Shown in pieces: positions 35,601-47,176 of a DNA stretch of 64,000 nucleotides (within the stretch, counting starts at the first letter, position 1; every line of letters starts with the position of its first letter). Origin of the DNA: Ulota crispa (Eukaryota; Streptophyta; Bryopsida; Orthotrichales; Orthotrichaceae). Below the pieces are notes generated by a model. The model was given only the letters and a program-made list of their open reading frames with translations. It made no database searches and had not been told where the DNA came from. The translations under genes and the position numbers were made by a program. The stretch is from positions 808,501-872,500 of the forward strand of contig OY987252.1 of NCBI GenBank assembly GCA_963920765.1. The letters are read 5' to 3'.

Positions 35601-36540
35601 CAACTGATGCAGCACATAGCATACGTAGATATTAGGTCCCAGAAATTTACGTGCTTCTCTTGTAAGACTGCAGTTTACATTGCTAAGGTTGGATTGTGCT
35701 TTTTACATTTGACCTAATTGCATAAAATCCTAAAGCAATTAGTTTTTCTAAAAGATACCATCTTGGAAAGCAGGTGGCCCTAAAGGGCTAAAGTTATTTA
35801 TGTGGACTTGAACCAGGTCAAGTTCTACCATCCGAGGACCACGCAATTTTCTTAGAACCTTTTGATTTTAAGTTTGAAGTCCATAAAATTTCAAATTCTA
35901 TTGAATACATGAGTTATAATTGCATATTTTGGCTTTTAAAATTAGGATTAAGAATTCAGGGAGTCCTTTAAAGATTGCTGCATGGAATGCACACGAAATT
36001 CTCTTATCCCATCAATCATAACTTGTTGATTTAGTATATTCCTCACGTATTGATACTCTTACCATTTGAAGTAATGAACCAATCACCTTGTGAAGTACCC
36101 AGTCATCTTCTTGAAAGACCTAGTCACCCATTGATTAACCTAGCTAATCCAACCCAATCTTTCTTATTGCTAATTTTTTTATTTTAACTTTATCATTCAG
36201 TACTTGCTTCACGGACAAATGTTAACCCCTAAGCACCTAGAGTTGTTTCATGGTTTAGGAGAAAATGAGGAGTTTAAAGGCTAGTAGAGCTTTGAAATTA
36301 GAACCAAAAAAAATAGCCGTAAGATTTGAAAAAGTACTACCTTCTTTGCAAATGGGGACCGCGGACGACTATTTATACAAGACAAATCAAGAGAAAAAGT
36401 GACATCAACTTGCGATCCTGAAATAGAAGATCCTATTGTTGTGCCGCTCAGGGGTGAAATTATAGGTTTTGCAAATTTTGAAATAATATAAACCCTTTTT
36501 GAATATATTGGCGATCACGATATTCTTTGCACTTAAAAAA
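32644..36540. other. AT-rich spacer, no gene seen
   Basis: About 3.9 kb of AT-rich sequence without protein-like reading on either strand. TTAACCCCTAAGCACCTAGAG at 36228 resembles an end of the TTAA-flanked elements, but the following sequence does not match their interior. Confidence 0.5.
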
Positions 36541-36543
36541 AAA

Positions 36544-36869
36544 TTTGGGAAATTCCAAATACAAGCAAAAAAATGAAAAATATTTCAAATAGAGGCACAA
36601 TTCAAAACAATTACATGTAGGGCCACAAATTGAAGACCTGTATACAAAAATTTCCTTATTTAGGGTAGGTTTGGAAAGTCTTGTATGTTTTTTGGAAGTG
36701 AGGTACATGTAATATGATACATGTAAATGTTGTAGCGCCTAAACAAAAAAGTTCAAGAAATTTTCAATCATTTTCTAAAACTATGCATTTGTAGGTAATT
36801 ATTTGAAGCTGCACCCCTAGTACTTGTGATATTTGTCATTTTTGTGGCCGTACTTGTAATTTCCCCAAA
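36544..36869. mobile_element. Hairpin (MITE-like) element, about 325 bp
   Basis: The left arm starting TTTGGGAAATTCCAAATACA and the reverse complement of the right arm TTTGGGGAAATTACAAGTAC pair over about 80 bp with mismatches and gaps. Shared blocks include AAAAATGA-AAATAT and CAA-TAATTAC. Flanking duplications are not clear, so end coordinates are approximate. Confidence 0.5.
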
Positions 36870-38050
36870 AATAATTGATATATTTATTGAAGAAATTAAT
36901 ACATTAATTGTACTATGTGAAATGTAGGAGGTTGGTTTTTCACAATTTTGTATTTCATTTCATTCATTTCCTATTTTACAATTTTTGATTCAATTGAATT
37001 CCCTGTTAGTAGATGAAATTGCAAAAAGAACTAATTATTGAAGCCATGTTTATTTGAGAAGAAGCAAATATGCAAAGTTCAATTCTACTATCAAAATTTG
37101 GAATAAAGTCAGATGACAAGAAATAGGAAAGTGCATCTCCTTGTACTACGGTTCTCATATAATGTGTTGCATCTGTAATTGCACCTTCTAAGCAATTGTT
37201 TTTTTCCAATATACAAGTTTCTTAAGAAAAAAAATTTTCACAATTAAAGCAGTTCATGATTAATTATGCTATGAAAGATTTTATCTCAATTTCCACTATC
37301 TAAGCATCTTTGTACATGGAAATAAAACGGTTTATATTTTAATTTGTCTATATAAATGTGATAATCATTAAAGTGTTCATTTCAACTATTACCAAAACCA
37401 AAGATACACTGTTGACATATATATTTGTACAATTTCAAATCACCATGCAATACTATGAATGCATCATCCATCTCTATTTTTTTGCCTACTCATCTTAAAT
37501 AGGTTCATTGCAATCATTTTTATAAATTTGTCATATCCAATCTTTTGTATTTTTTCAAAATTTTTGTGACAATCACAATATTTGCTGGAATTATGAATTC
37601 TCTTTCTCAAGAGAAAATTTATTAATTGGAAAAATGCAACAATTGTAAGTAGGAATATTTTAAAAATACCAATACTTCCATCAAAAATTATGCTTATACT
37701 TACTTGTAATTATGTCCTAATTAATTATGGCTGTTTTTGCAAATGCTTATAATGAACACTAAAATACTTGATACAATTATCTGTGTTACCTAAACCAACT
37801 AATTTTGTAAGGTGCATCCTGAAGAAGAGATATTTATACATGCTCACCATTACTATTACTCCTAGGTAAAGACCCTTCTCATTGACATACAAAGTTTCAA
37901 AAATAAGAACTGTATGGGCTTATAAACATTATTTCAATATGTCTTAGGTATTGCTTTGGATTATAAGACTTAATCATGTCTAGTAGTATCAAGGTTGCTT
38001 TATGAGTGCAAATCTATTTATTGCAAGTTGGTAAACCCATTTACCAAGGT
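36870..38050. other. No gene seen
   Basis: AT-rich; nothing recognised on either strand. Confidence 0.5.
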
Positions 38051-38054
38051 AAAT

Positions 38055-38683
38055 CCTCCATCCACCTCCCACCCCCCACCTCCACCTCCCATCCTCCATC
38101 CACCCCCCATCCCCATCCACCCTCCATCTCCATCCATCCCCCATCCATCTCCATCCATCCCCCATCCATCTCCCTCTTACCCCCATCCATCCCCATCCAT
38201 CCCCCTCTTATCCCCATCCATCTTCATGCATCCTTTGTTACCTCCATCCATCTCCATCCATCCTCCTCTTACCCCCGTCCATCCCCATCCGTCTACCTCT
38301 TATCCCCATCCATCTCTATCTATCCCTATCCATCTGCCTCCTACCCCATCCATCCCCATCCATCCCCCTCTTATCCCATCGACCATCCTCTTACCCCATC
38401 GATCCACCTCTTACCCCATCAATCCTCCTCTTACCCCATCCATCCTCTTCTTACCTCCATTCATCCCCATCCATCCCCTCTTACCCCCATCCATCCCCAT
38501 CCATCTCCCTCTTACCAAATCCATCCCCATCCATCCTCATCCATCTTCATCCATCCCCTTCTTATCCTCATCCATCTCCATCCATCCCCCTCTTATCCCA
38601 TCCATCCCCTTCTTATCCTCATCCATCTCCATCCATCCCCCTCTTATCCCATCCATCCCCATCCACCTCCTCTTCTTACCTGC
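38055..38683. repeat. CCATCC-type minisatellite, about 630 bp
   Basis: Almost pure pyrimidine-plus-A run made of CCATCCATCCCCATC and CCCTCTTACCCCATCC variants, with no C-to-G balance on the strand. Long open frames across it (for example 37995-38747) are artefacts of the 3-compatible repeat and give Pro/Ser/His/Ile low complexity. It is a strongly strand-asymmetric block. Confidence 0.95.
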
Positions 38684-38689
38684 CAATTT

Positions 38690-39919
38690 GGTAGTAATTA
38701 TCCAACGGACAGGTAAGGGGGGGCATTTTTTTATAAGTATAAGATGATGAAAATTTATCAATTACAATTAATATATGTCAAATCTTGTATCCATTTGATG
38801 TTCTAGTGTTTTAGTAATTGTACAGAATAATCATTCCTTGTTCCAAATGAACTTTGTCCAACGTCTCAAGAGAAACCGGTTTTCATCCTGCAACGGACTT
38901 TTTATTTCATTCCTAGTTGCTTATGTTAAAAATATTTTGTTTGCACAATTATCATGAAATTAGATACAACTTATAAAACAAAATTGAACGGCTGTAGGTG
39001 CAAACCCTTATCAATGATCATAGGATATTAAAGTTAGTAGAAACAATAACTGGCATTTTACATATCAAAACATTATATTTAAACATATTTTAGTTCTCCC
39101 TTCATTGAATTCTCTCGAATAAAGCTATAGGTTCATGAACTTCACTCTCATGGCTTAAAAGATTATTGCAAAAGACAAATTTTCACAGAATCCACTAAAA
39201 ACAAGGGATGTAAGCTTAGATGTGCAATTCACTCAAACACGGATCTATTTTCAATAGTCCACCCGTACAAATGGTAAGTACACCTAGTTTACTATAAAGC
39301 ACCAAAAATTTCAACTACATGTACCGTTGGCAGTGAAATCATACAATGATTGAGTGAGCCCTATGTAGATAATCTCTAGTGTTCCATGCTTCTGTGGTTT
39401 TGAATGTTAACGCTTCATGGAAGCTTTGATTGAAAATAGCCGTATATTTGTAGAAAGTAGGGTTTCCCACCTTTACAAGAAGACTGGTTTCACATAAATT
39501 ATACAACATAGAAATCACCAAGTGTACCTAATTGGACAAAAAGGGTCAAAAAACCTACTTCCATTCCTACCGTAAAACGGGTCTTTAAGAATTTTGATAT
39601 GCATTCTGGAAAATGCAGTTGGTGAGAACAATCATGAACAGGCCTGAAATGGTGGATGACAAATGTGAAAGCCATAATGACACAACTATTTTAGTAGATC
39701 TTCAAAAACTACAATTATACTACAAACATATAGGAAAATAATACAAGCTTATTTCTTAAGCAATTTGTATTTTTTTTCAATTGTGGAATTGAAATTTGAC
39801 ATTCTTCTTGCATATTTGATGTGTTATGTTGTTGCTTTGATCCATCTTTGACAAAATATTGGTACATATATTGAAGCCATGTTGGATAAACACCATTATT
39901 TATCAATTGACATACGCGG
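38690..39919. other. No gene seen
   Basis: AT-rich; no protein-like reading or repeat structure found. Confidence 0.5.
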
Positions 39920-39922
39920 TTG

Positions 39923-40097
39923 CACTAGTAGAAAACTGCATTAGAATCCACCAATAAACATAAGGTAGTTTATATTGAGTTCCATGTTTCTAAAGCAAAA
40001 TTTTGTTGAACAACGCAAAAGTTTGCGTTGGATACATGGAACTCAACATAAACTACCTTACATTTTTAGTGGACTCTAATGCAATTTTCTTCTAGTA
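39923..40097. mobile_element. CACTA-type MITE, 175 bp, TTG duplications
   Basis: The left end CACTAGTAGAAAACTGCATT pairs with the right end (reverse complement TACTAGAAGAAAATTGCATT), and pairing continues to about 65 bp per arm, including GTAGTTTAT and TTGAGTTCCATGT. TTG at 39920-39922 and 40098-40100 is a 3-bp target duplication, as expected for CACTA elements. The terminal C of the right end is mutated to T. Confidence 0.85.
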
Positions 40098-40314
40098 TTG
40101 CATTGTTCCTTTTTAGAAGGATGCAAAATTCTTGTGATTACATGTGTTCTGCAAAATCAAATTTCAAATTATTGAGCAATTTCAATCTATAGGCCAGAAA
40201 TCGCACCCAATGACCAAAATATGGTCAGGTGGTCATCATTCCCTCATTGCCAAAGGAGACGTTTTTGTCCCCAAAAATTATATGTTTTGATAACATCTAG
40301 AAGTGAGGGGTTAA

Positions 40315-40960
40315 CTTCTAAATGCCCAAGCCCTATCTGAGCTTACTGCAATTTCCATGAAATTGAACAAACAATGAACCTCTTCATGAATTCCATTATT
40401 TCTTTTTCAATTGTAACCGTAGAAATTTAACCTAAACATGTTGGAGAGTATACAAAAAAAAAAAACATAACATTATCAAATAATTACAGTTTGAAAGATT
40501 ATAAAGTTTGAACAAGTGGGTGTTAAAACTTGAAAAGTGACTTCAAGTCTTTGAATCCTCGTTTCACATGTCAAATCCAAAAAGTTGGTCTCCATAAAAA
40601 TGTGAGGTTTAAGGTTAGTACATGTCTAACTTGAATCAACTTACGGTTTTGAAAATGTACACCTACATTGTTTTAGAACGGATTTCTAATGTGGATTTTT
40701 CTCCAAGCTCTAGTGCATTTGAGGCTCTTTTTCAATATCTTCCAACACTAGAAAACTCAAGATTGCAGTGGACAACCCTAATACAAAATCTCAAGTCCAA
40801 AAATTGTCAACTTTATTTTCAAAACAAGATTTGTGATATTGAAAGTAGACTTGGAAAGAAACTTATACTAAAAAAATACCAAAAATAATGACTTTATAAG
40901 GTTCTTTTCATCTTCAAAGTATTCTTGTGATCCAAATTTGATCGCTTGGGCATATAGGGG
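40315..40960. mobile_element. 646-bp TTAA-flanked non-autonomous element, copy 2 (inverted relative to copy 1)
   Basis: Bounded by TTAA at 40311-40314 and 40961-40964. The ends are inverted repeats: CTTCTAAATGCCCAAGC on the left, CCCCTATATGCCCAAGC as reverse complement of the right. Homologous over its full length to the reverse complement of 31996-32639. No coding capacity; an 88-codon open frame at 40622-40888 has no recognisable motif. Confidence 0.75.
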
Positions 40961-41312
40961 TTAAAGGTTTAATTTCCAAAAATTTCCGGCAGGTACTGCA
41001 ACATTCTCTTAAACAATAGAAGATCCGAATCCAAGAATTTCACTGGCTCTATGAATAGGGAAAATGCTAGAGCCCAATGCCAAAAGAATGAAGAGAAGCA
41101 TTTTTAGAAACTCTTTGCAATTGCCCTAAACACGGAAAAGATAGAGTTTTTGCTAGATAAACTTTGGTGCCAATGTAGCACCTCTTTCAAATTAAAGAAG
41201 AGTTCCATTTGAAATTCCTCCTCCAAAAAAAGATTCCTCCCCATCATCACTCTTCCGCCAACGTATTGCTCTCTCTTCAAGTTGCCTCACTCTTTCCCAT
41301 TTCTCACATTTT

Positions 41313-41455
41313 GTTTCATTCTTTTTGCTCTTGCTGTTGCTGTTGTTGTGCCTCTTGCTGTCACTCACGCTCTCTTTCAGTCTCTTGCTCACGCTATTGC
41401 TCTTGCTCTTGCTCACGCTGTCTCTGGCGCTGATGCTAGCTCTAGCGCTGTCATT
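41313..41455. repeat. GCTCTT/GCTGTT hexamer-rich minisatellite
   Basis: Irregular repetition of TTGCTCTTGCTGTTGC- and CTCACGCT-type hexamers. Because the period is six, all frames appear open on both strands, giving Leu-, Ala- or Ser-rich peptides with no biological meaning. It lies in the CT-rich patch 0.5 kb before the palindrome cluster. Confidence 0.7.
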
Positions 41456-41933
41456 CTCTCCGCAATTGGTATTCCTGATCCCTATTATCCACTTATGTAT
41501 GCGTCCATCTAATTACTCTTAGCAAGTATGTTAAGTGCTGGAATTGGATCAAGAAGGCTGAAATTGCATCCATAATTAGTCACTGACTAATTGATATTGT
41601 GGATATAATATTGTTGCTGAATTTCTTGAAATTGTGCATGTTTTAATATTGCCCCTTCTATGCATCGCAGTTTTTAATGCCAATGTTAAGAAGTTGTAGT
41701 GTGATGTATTAGTTTGTTGTTAATTCTTTAAATTACACGTTTTTAATTATAAATCTGGGATCATGGACTTGTTTTCATGTAAGCATTACATTGGATGTTT
41801 ATAACTAAGAGTGCATTGGTAGTGTTGTTTCAGAAGTTGTTTCGTAAACTCTTTCGAGTTATCCGCCAAGAATTACGAGATGTCATGTAGATCTTGATTG
41901 GTGATTTGGTGTCCCATTAAGTGATTAGCACAT

Positions 41934-42743
41934 TTAACTCAAGTCAAGTTGAATGTACAAGGGTAATAGTAATAAATATATAATATTTTTTTACAGAGGT
42001 GAACAAAAATGAGTTGAATCTGCATGAATAGTCTATCACATTTACAAGAACTCACTTCACTAATTTAACTCAAGTCAAGTTAAATGACATCTTCTATTAT
42101 ATTTATATATCCGTAGTCTGTAAGAGGTACTATTTCCTCCAAAAAGAATAATCATCTTACCACATCAAATACATATACTATGCATAATGGATGAACTCAT
42201 TTAACTTGAGTTGAGTTAAATACCCTTGCAATAAGGTACTCTAATTAAGAGTTCTGCTAAATAACACCAGGTGCTCTAACAAATTTTCTGTCATAACTAA
42301 TTAGTTTAGAAGGTATAGTAATACAAGTCATTTAACTTAACTGGAGTTAAAGGTGACATCTTTAATTGTACTTCTACGTACTAAAACTATGATTATTTGT
42401 GTCTTTTAACTTGACTTGAGTTAAATGGCATGATATGGTATTTTAAATTTGATACTACTATGCATATCAAACAAATCAGTATTTGATGGTTGGATCCTGG
42501 AAATGCATCTTAGAACTTTTGGGCTGTTTGATGTAAATCTTAGAATGCCAAAGTGATTTTGAAGAAACTATTCCATCCATGAAATTAACTTGTTGTAAAC
42601 TCACATGAATCCCTGCAACATATTACCAACAAAGAGTGCAACAATATACAACGTTCTATGATATAGCTTATAAGATATCAAGCTATTAAATAGATTGTTA
42701 TCTTCCAAAGTTGTTGCCCATATTCAACTGGACTCGAGCTAAA
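41934..42743. repeat. Palindrome cluster upstream of the DUF7869 pseudogene
   Basis: Same family as at 25.3-30.5 kb: 41934-41954, 42064-42084, 42200-42220, 42331-42351, 42405-42425 and a diverged copy at 42723-42743. The first four are spaced 130, 136 and 131 bp. Arms are TTTAACTCA/TTTAACTTG and TGAGTTAAA/CAAGTTAAA. The cluster ends about 100 bp before the probable start codon at 42844. Confidence 0.85.
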
Positions 42744-42843
42744 TTTGAGGTTTGCGAATCTTGTTAATCTTCTAAGCATACTCATTCTTTGAATTGGCAC
42801 GTCACCTCATTTGTTAACTCTTTGCAATTCGATTTTTTAGGAT

Positions 42844-45673
42844 ATGGCTTCCTCATTTGCGAAGTTCATCTAATATTCCTCTGATGAAGATGGCACTTAG
42901 TTTGTGCCCAAAGTAGTACCCATTATTCTTGTCTGCAAAAGTATACCACAACATAAATGGATTACCAAACTAGTGGATCTATGCAGTGAAGCTGGTGAAT
43001 TGGTTGCCAAGGGGATCTGTTATAGCGTCAGCTTTGAAGCTATTGTTGGATGTACTGGTCCCTTGGGCAATTCTTGTTTGGCAATTCAAATATCCAAGAG
43101 CTTGTCTGCCGCCCATGTTCTTGAGGATTGGAAGTACTCCCTGAGTGATTGGCCAATTGAGAGGGTCTTCCTAAATGGGGTAAGTCTTCTCAACCATGAG
43201 ATTTACTACATGCACATTTGTGAGCAAGCAAGTTTGGCTCTGTGCTTACCATTTGGTTTGAGATTTTATAGTACTTTGACCATGATTCCTACTGCAAAGT
43301 CATGTGTTTGAGTCAAGGCACTTCTTTCCCAGGAATCAATCAACCTTGTTTCCAGCAAAATCTGATGCTCTGGCAACTGTGTGCAACCATTTCCAAGGGA
43401 CAAGATTTGGGCTTTTTGGGAGCATATGTACAACAAAACAACTTTCAAATTCTGGTACCATATGAAGTTGGATGTGCACCGCCAGATTCACCGCAATTCA
43501 AGAGGGAAGAAGATGGTTATAGTTGAAGGCATTGATGTATGCATATTGGCCTGGAGGTTCATATTAGGCGTCCCAGAGTCCGCATTAGACAGAATTCAAG
43601 GATGTGCCAGGAACAAAGAAACTGCTCAACTGCATGGGAACCTGGGATGCAAAAAACCAAGAAGCACACTTTGCAGGCCACTGCAACTCTGAAGTGCATT
43701 TTAGACAAATCAGCAGATTATATGCCTCATAGATCTCACACTCTTCTTTCAGGAGAGAAGGTTGTATCTAGACTATTGCCAACAACTTTCAAGTGGAAAG
43801 AGGCCATCCCAAGATTAACACAATGAATGCTGTGTTTAGGTTGAAAGAGGTTTCTCCTTCTAATATCAACAAGATAAAGAAGCAAAATTTCTTTGGGTTC
43901 TCTACCAAAAGGCCTGGGGACAATTTTGCTTGTTGCTCTACATGTGATCATCTACAGATCTGAAAAGATCCGCAAATGTCCATTTGGAATGGAAATGGCA
44001 GAAAGCGCTGGATGAGCATCATGCTATGGCTTGATCACATTGTGACCAACATTGTTCTAACCATTACAGATCTATTGCATATCCCCACAAGTTATAGACT
44101 ATCATCCATGACAAAATGGATCACGCAAAAATTGGTTCTTCATTGTTTTCACATAAGAGCAAGCAATTAGATGAACTTTTCAAGTTGCTTGAGTCTATCA
44201 CAGGTATAATAGCCCATGAACACAATGACATGTGGTATGCACATTACGGCCTTAATATCTTCTCTCATGACTCCAATTACATAGTGGAGTCACTTGCTAA
44301 ACTTTTGCAAGACCTGGAGTTGCCTCCAAAATACTCTTCTAGGGAGTTATTTGTAGGGTCTGGCTCTGGTCCCCTCTTTAAAGCTATTTTAGAAGGTAAG
44401 GATATATGTGAGAATTTACTATGCCCTACTCCAGCAGTCCCAATCCTTGCCACTCCTTTACCACCTGTTTTGAACATTCAAATGGACAACGCCACTGGGA
44501 ATAACAAGAATAGATTTGTATTTTCTTTTTGGTCTCTTCTTGTTGCTAAAAAAAACTTTTGAGAGGTATATGTTAGTTTCATGTTGGTGGGACATACACA
44601 CAATGACATTGATGCATTATTTGGAAGATGGAGCATGAATTTGAAAGAAGACAATTTCCCAACCATCCCATCTCTCATGAAGTCATTTATGGATGTGGAT
44701 TCTTTGCCCATAATTCTGCACCTCATTGAGGAAGTGCCGGATTTCAAATCCTTCATTGAAGGTCATCTTTTGGAAGGAGATGATGCACTTGTTGGTCATA
44801 CAAAGGCTCAACAATTCAAATTTTACTTGAATTCTTCAAGGTGTCTAGTCATGAAATACAAGAAGTATTGCATTGACAAGAATTGGCTGCCAAAGGACAA
44901 TGAAGGAATAAAATTTTGGAGAGAGGATTTTGCAAGACAAAGCTTATGGCCGCGGGGTGTGCATTGCCTGTTGCACACCTTCCCATGCGCAGTTTGGATG
45001 ACATTTCTAGAGACTTTCAAGTTTTATCAATTATTGGGAAACATTGTGTAACGCGGATGCAAGCAGTGAGTATCAGCAACAACCTGAACATTTGATATTT
45101 TATTGTCGGGCAATTAATGCAAGCTTGGAAGTACCAATTCAACCGTGTCCTTTGTTGATTGATGGCTTTTGGCCGTCTTCTCAATTAGAAGAATCCATTG
45201 AAGATCAATTACTTGAAAAGGGTGAAATTTGTGAAGAGTTAGTTGAAGATGAAACCTATGTGGGCACTCTACGCAAACGCCCTCAGCAATCATTTTGTGT
45301 AGCACGTGATGTATATGAAGGCTATTTCCATGCAATTCCACCTGCAGATGGCAATACATGGCCTGTGTGGATTGCTAGAGCTCTATCCAACCCATTTAGT
45401 AATCCACAACACCCTACTTGTGTGTTTATTCAATACTTTTATCCTACCGTGCGGGAGGTTAACATTCAAGATTATTACAACGGATGGGACTTTGCAAAAG
45501 GTTTGCGTTGGAGAGTTGATGAGACTCAAGATCCAATCTAGGAAGAAATAAGTAATCTCATGACAGCATGGAAATTCAAAGTTAAGAAGGATAGAATTGA
45601 ATGTGTCCTCAAAATTCCATATGCTCAAATTGATGTTATAAATGCTAGCTTGGCTTTGTATACTTCCAATTGA
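42844..45673 (+). pseudogene. DUF7869-type (integrase-like) transposon protein, pseudogene
   Basis: A TTTTTTTAG acceptor precedes ATG at 42844, and the sequence reads protein-like in changing frames to a TGA at 45671-45673. Blocks in order: N-terminal region with in-frame stops near 42871 and 42898; 'VEGIDVCILAWRFILGVPES' (43520-43580); 'PHRSHTLLSGEKVVSRLLP'; 'CCSTCDHLQ' (zinc-like Cys). The core follows: 'IIHDKMDHAKI' (44098), 'VLNIQMDNATGNNKNRFVF' (from 44470) and 'MLVGHTHNDIDALFGRW' (44581). It ends with 'YVGTLRKRP..SFCVARDVYEG' and 'VWIARALSNPFSNP'. The D..DN..GHTHxDID pattern is the hallmark of the DUF7869 family, found in many transposon-like plant and animal proteins. A stop after 44560 splits the core from the GHTH block, and another lies at 45539 (probable Trp to stop). 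Function beyond 'mobile-element protein' is inference. Confidence 0.75.
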
Positions 45674-46539
45674 GTTCTCAAGAAGAAGGATATTTATTTG
45701 TGTCATTGACATTTAGTTAAGTAGTTACTGTTCTAGCTATGTATTTCTTATAGAAACATTGTATTAAAAGCACAAGCAATGACATATAGTGCGCCACGCT
45801 ATAACTATAGAAATTAGTATGCCACAGCTATTTGATTTTATACATAAATACAAATCAATTGTGTATTGCCTTAATTTTCAAAGCAAAATTAATATTTTTA
45901 CCTTATAACAAATTTTTTTTGCAAATGCTCTTCATTTCTTTCAAATTGTGTGGTAATATGGATTTGACAAAAACACAAATTACAATAAGTTAAAGTTGGT
46001 AGGGCTAAAACCACTGTTTGTTTTGTTAGTGCAATTCCTATTTGTCACAACTTCTAGGAATGTGGATGGTTGATGGTTATACTCTATATAAGCGCTATAG
46101 TTTGTACATAACTCTCATTTTAATGGAAATTGCATGTAATAGTTCTTAGTATTACAGTATAATACTACAAAAGTATGGAATTGTTTATTCATTTTTTAAG
46201 TTCTCAAATCAAAAGTATTACTTTGAGAGGTTTTCATTCTCCCATATTAATGAATATGGTGTTTGGTGGCATTTAGTTGACATTCTTCCCTTTCTGTTGT
46301 GCGTAGAAGCTCCACAAATTTCTCTAAGGGTAGTAATCCATAAGTTTGGACATGATAAAGGGTATGAACCAGATTTGTCTTCACATGGGAGACTTTTGTT
46401 TGTTTGCTTAGCATCACAGGTCACATTACTGCACTACTATAACTTGGTGTATAGCATCCTAGAGAGAATGGAGTACCATATTGTTGTTTATTGAAAATAC
46501 AAAGTTGATATACTCACTTGGTTATGTCATGCATAACTT
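45674..46539. other. No gene seen
   Basis: AT-rich 3' flank of the DUF7869 pseudogene. Open stretches near 46218-46494 on both strands have no recognisable motif. Confidence 0.5.
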
Positions 46540-47176
46540 GCATGACAAGCTCATTCTGTCCTTCTGTTTCCAATACAATGGAATCTATAGATATGTGCAC
46601 GCTGGATTGATTGGATGATACTTTTGGATGTGGTTCATCCAGGCGAGGCGGCAGTGGTTTCCATCGCAGACAAAGAACTTTATGTCCTTCAACTAGATTA
46701 GCTTCGGCTGCTTATTAAGAGTTTCTATGAACAACTGGTTTTGGGCCTGCCATAGGGATCTCCACATAGATTTTTAGGCGTCTGTGATGTCACAGGTTTC
46801 CCTGCCCTCATTTGTGGTTGTCACGTAGAACACCTGAGATCCATCTCTATATCCACTGCACAAACTCTTGTTTGAGCTTAGTAAGATTGCTTGACAACGT
46901 CGGCTTCACCATTGGCATAGGAACGAGTCTACAGAGGGGAATTCTCAAGTTGTATAAGCTGTCAAGCTTCATCCACAGCACAGAGAGTGATGCCACAAAA
47001 TCCACCTTCTGCACTTGGCAGAGTTTGTTTTTTAGCAAGGGCTACATCCTCTTTGTTCTTGTCATCCTCTAGTTTTGGAAATTCATCGTCACCTTCACCA
47101 AACTCTGGCTGTGTACTATTATCCGCCTCTCGTGTCTCTTGTGTGAGGTTGCTAGAGCTTATCTCATGCGGCATTC
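46540..47176 (-). pseudogene. Unidentified minus-strand coding remnant
   Basis: From an ATG at 47174 the frame reads an acidic segment 'QPEFGEGDDEFPKLEDDKNK', then (after a frame change near 46990) 'LRIPLCRLVPMPMVKPTLSS', 'KIYVEIPMAGPKPVV' and 'VHISIDSIVLETEGQNELVM', with several stops between. Composition and continuity look coding, but I do not recognise the family. It converges on the DUF7869 gene. It may be the 5' exons of a further mobile-element gene whose remainder is lost. Confidence 0.35.

Noticed and set aside
36228-36248. Third copy of the TTAA-flanked element
   Set aside because: Only the first 15-20 bases resemble an end; the following sequence does not match the interior of the other two copies.
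37995-38747. Two overlapping open frames of about 240-250 codons rich in Pro/Ser/His
   Set aside because: They are read-through of the CCATCC minisatellite, whose period keeps several frames open; no start context, domain or codon signal.
41192-41522. Four overlapping open frames on both strands, Leu-, Cys- or Ser-rich
   Set aside because: Produced by the hexamer repeat at 41313-41455; all frames open is an artefact.
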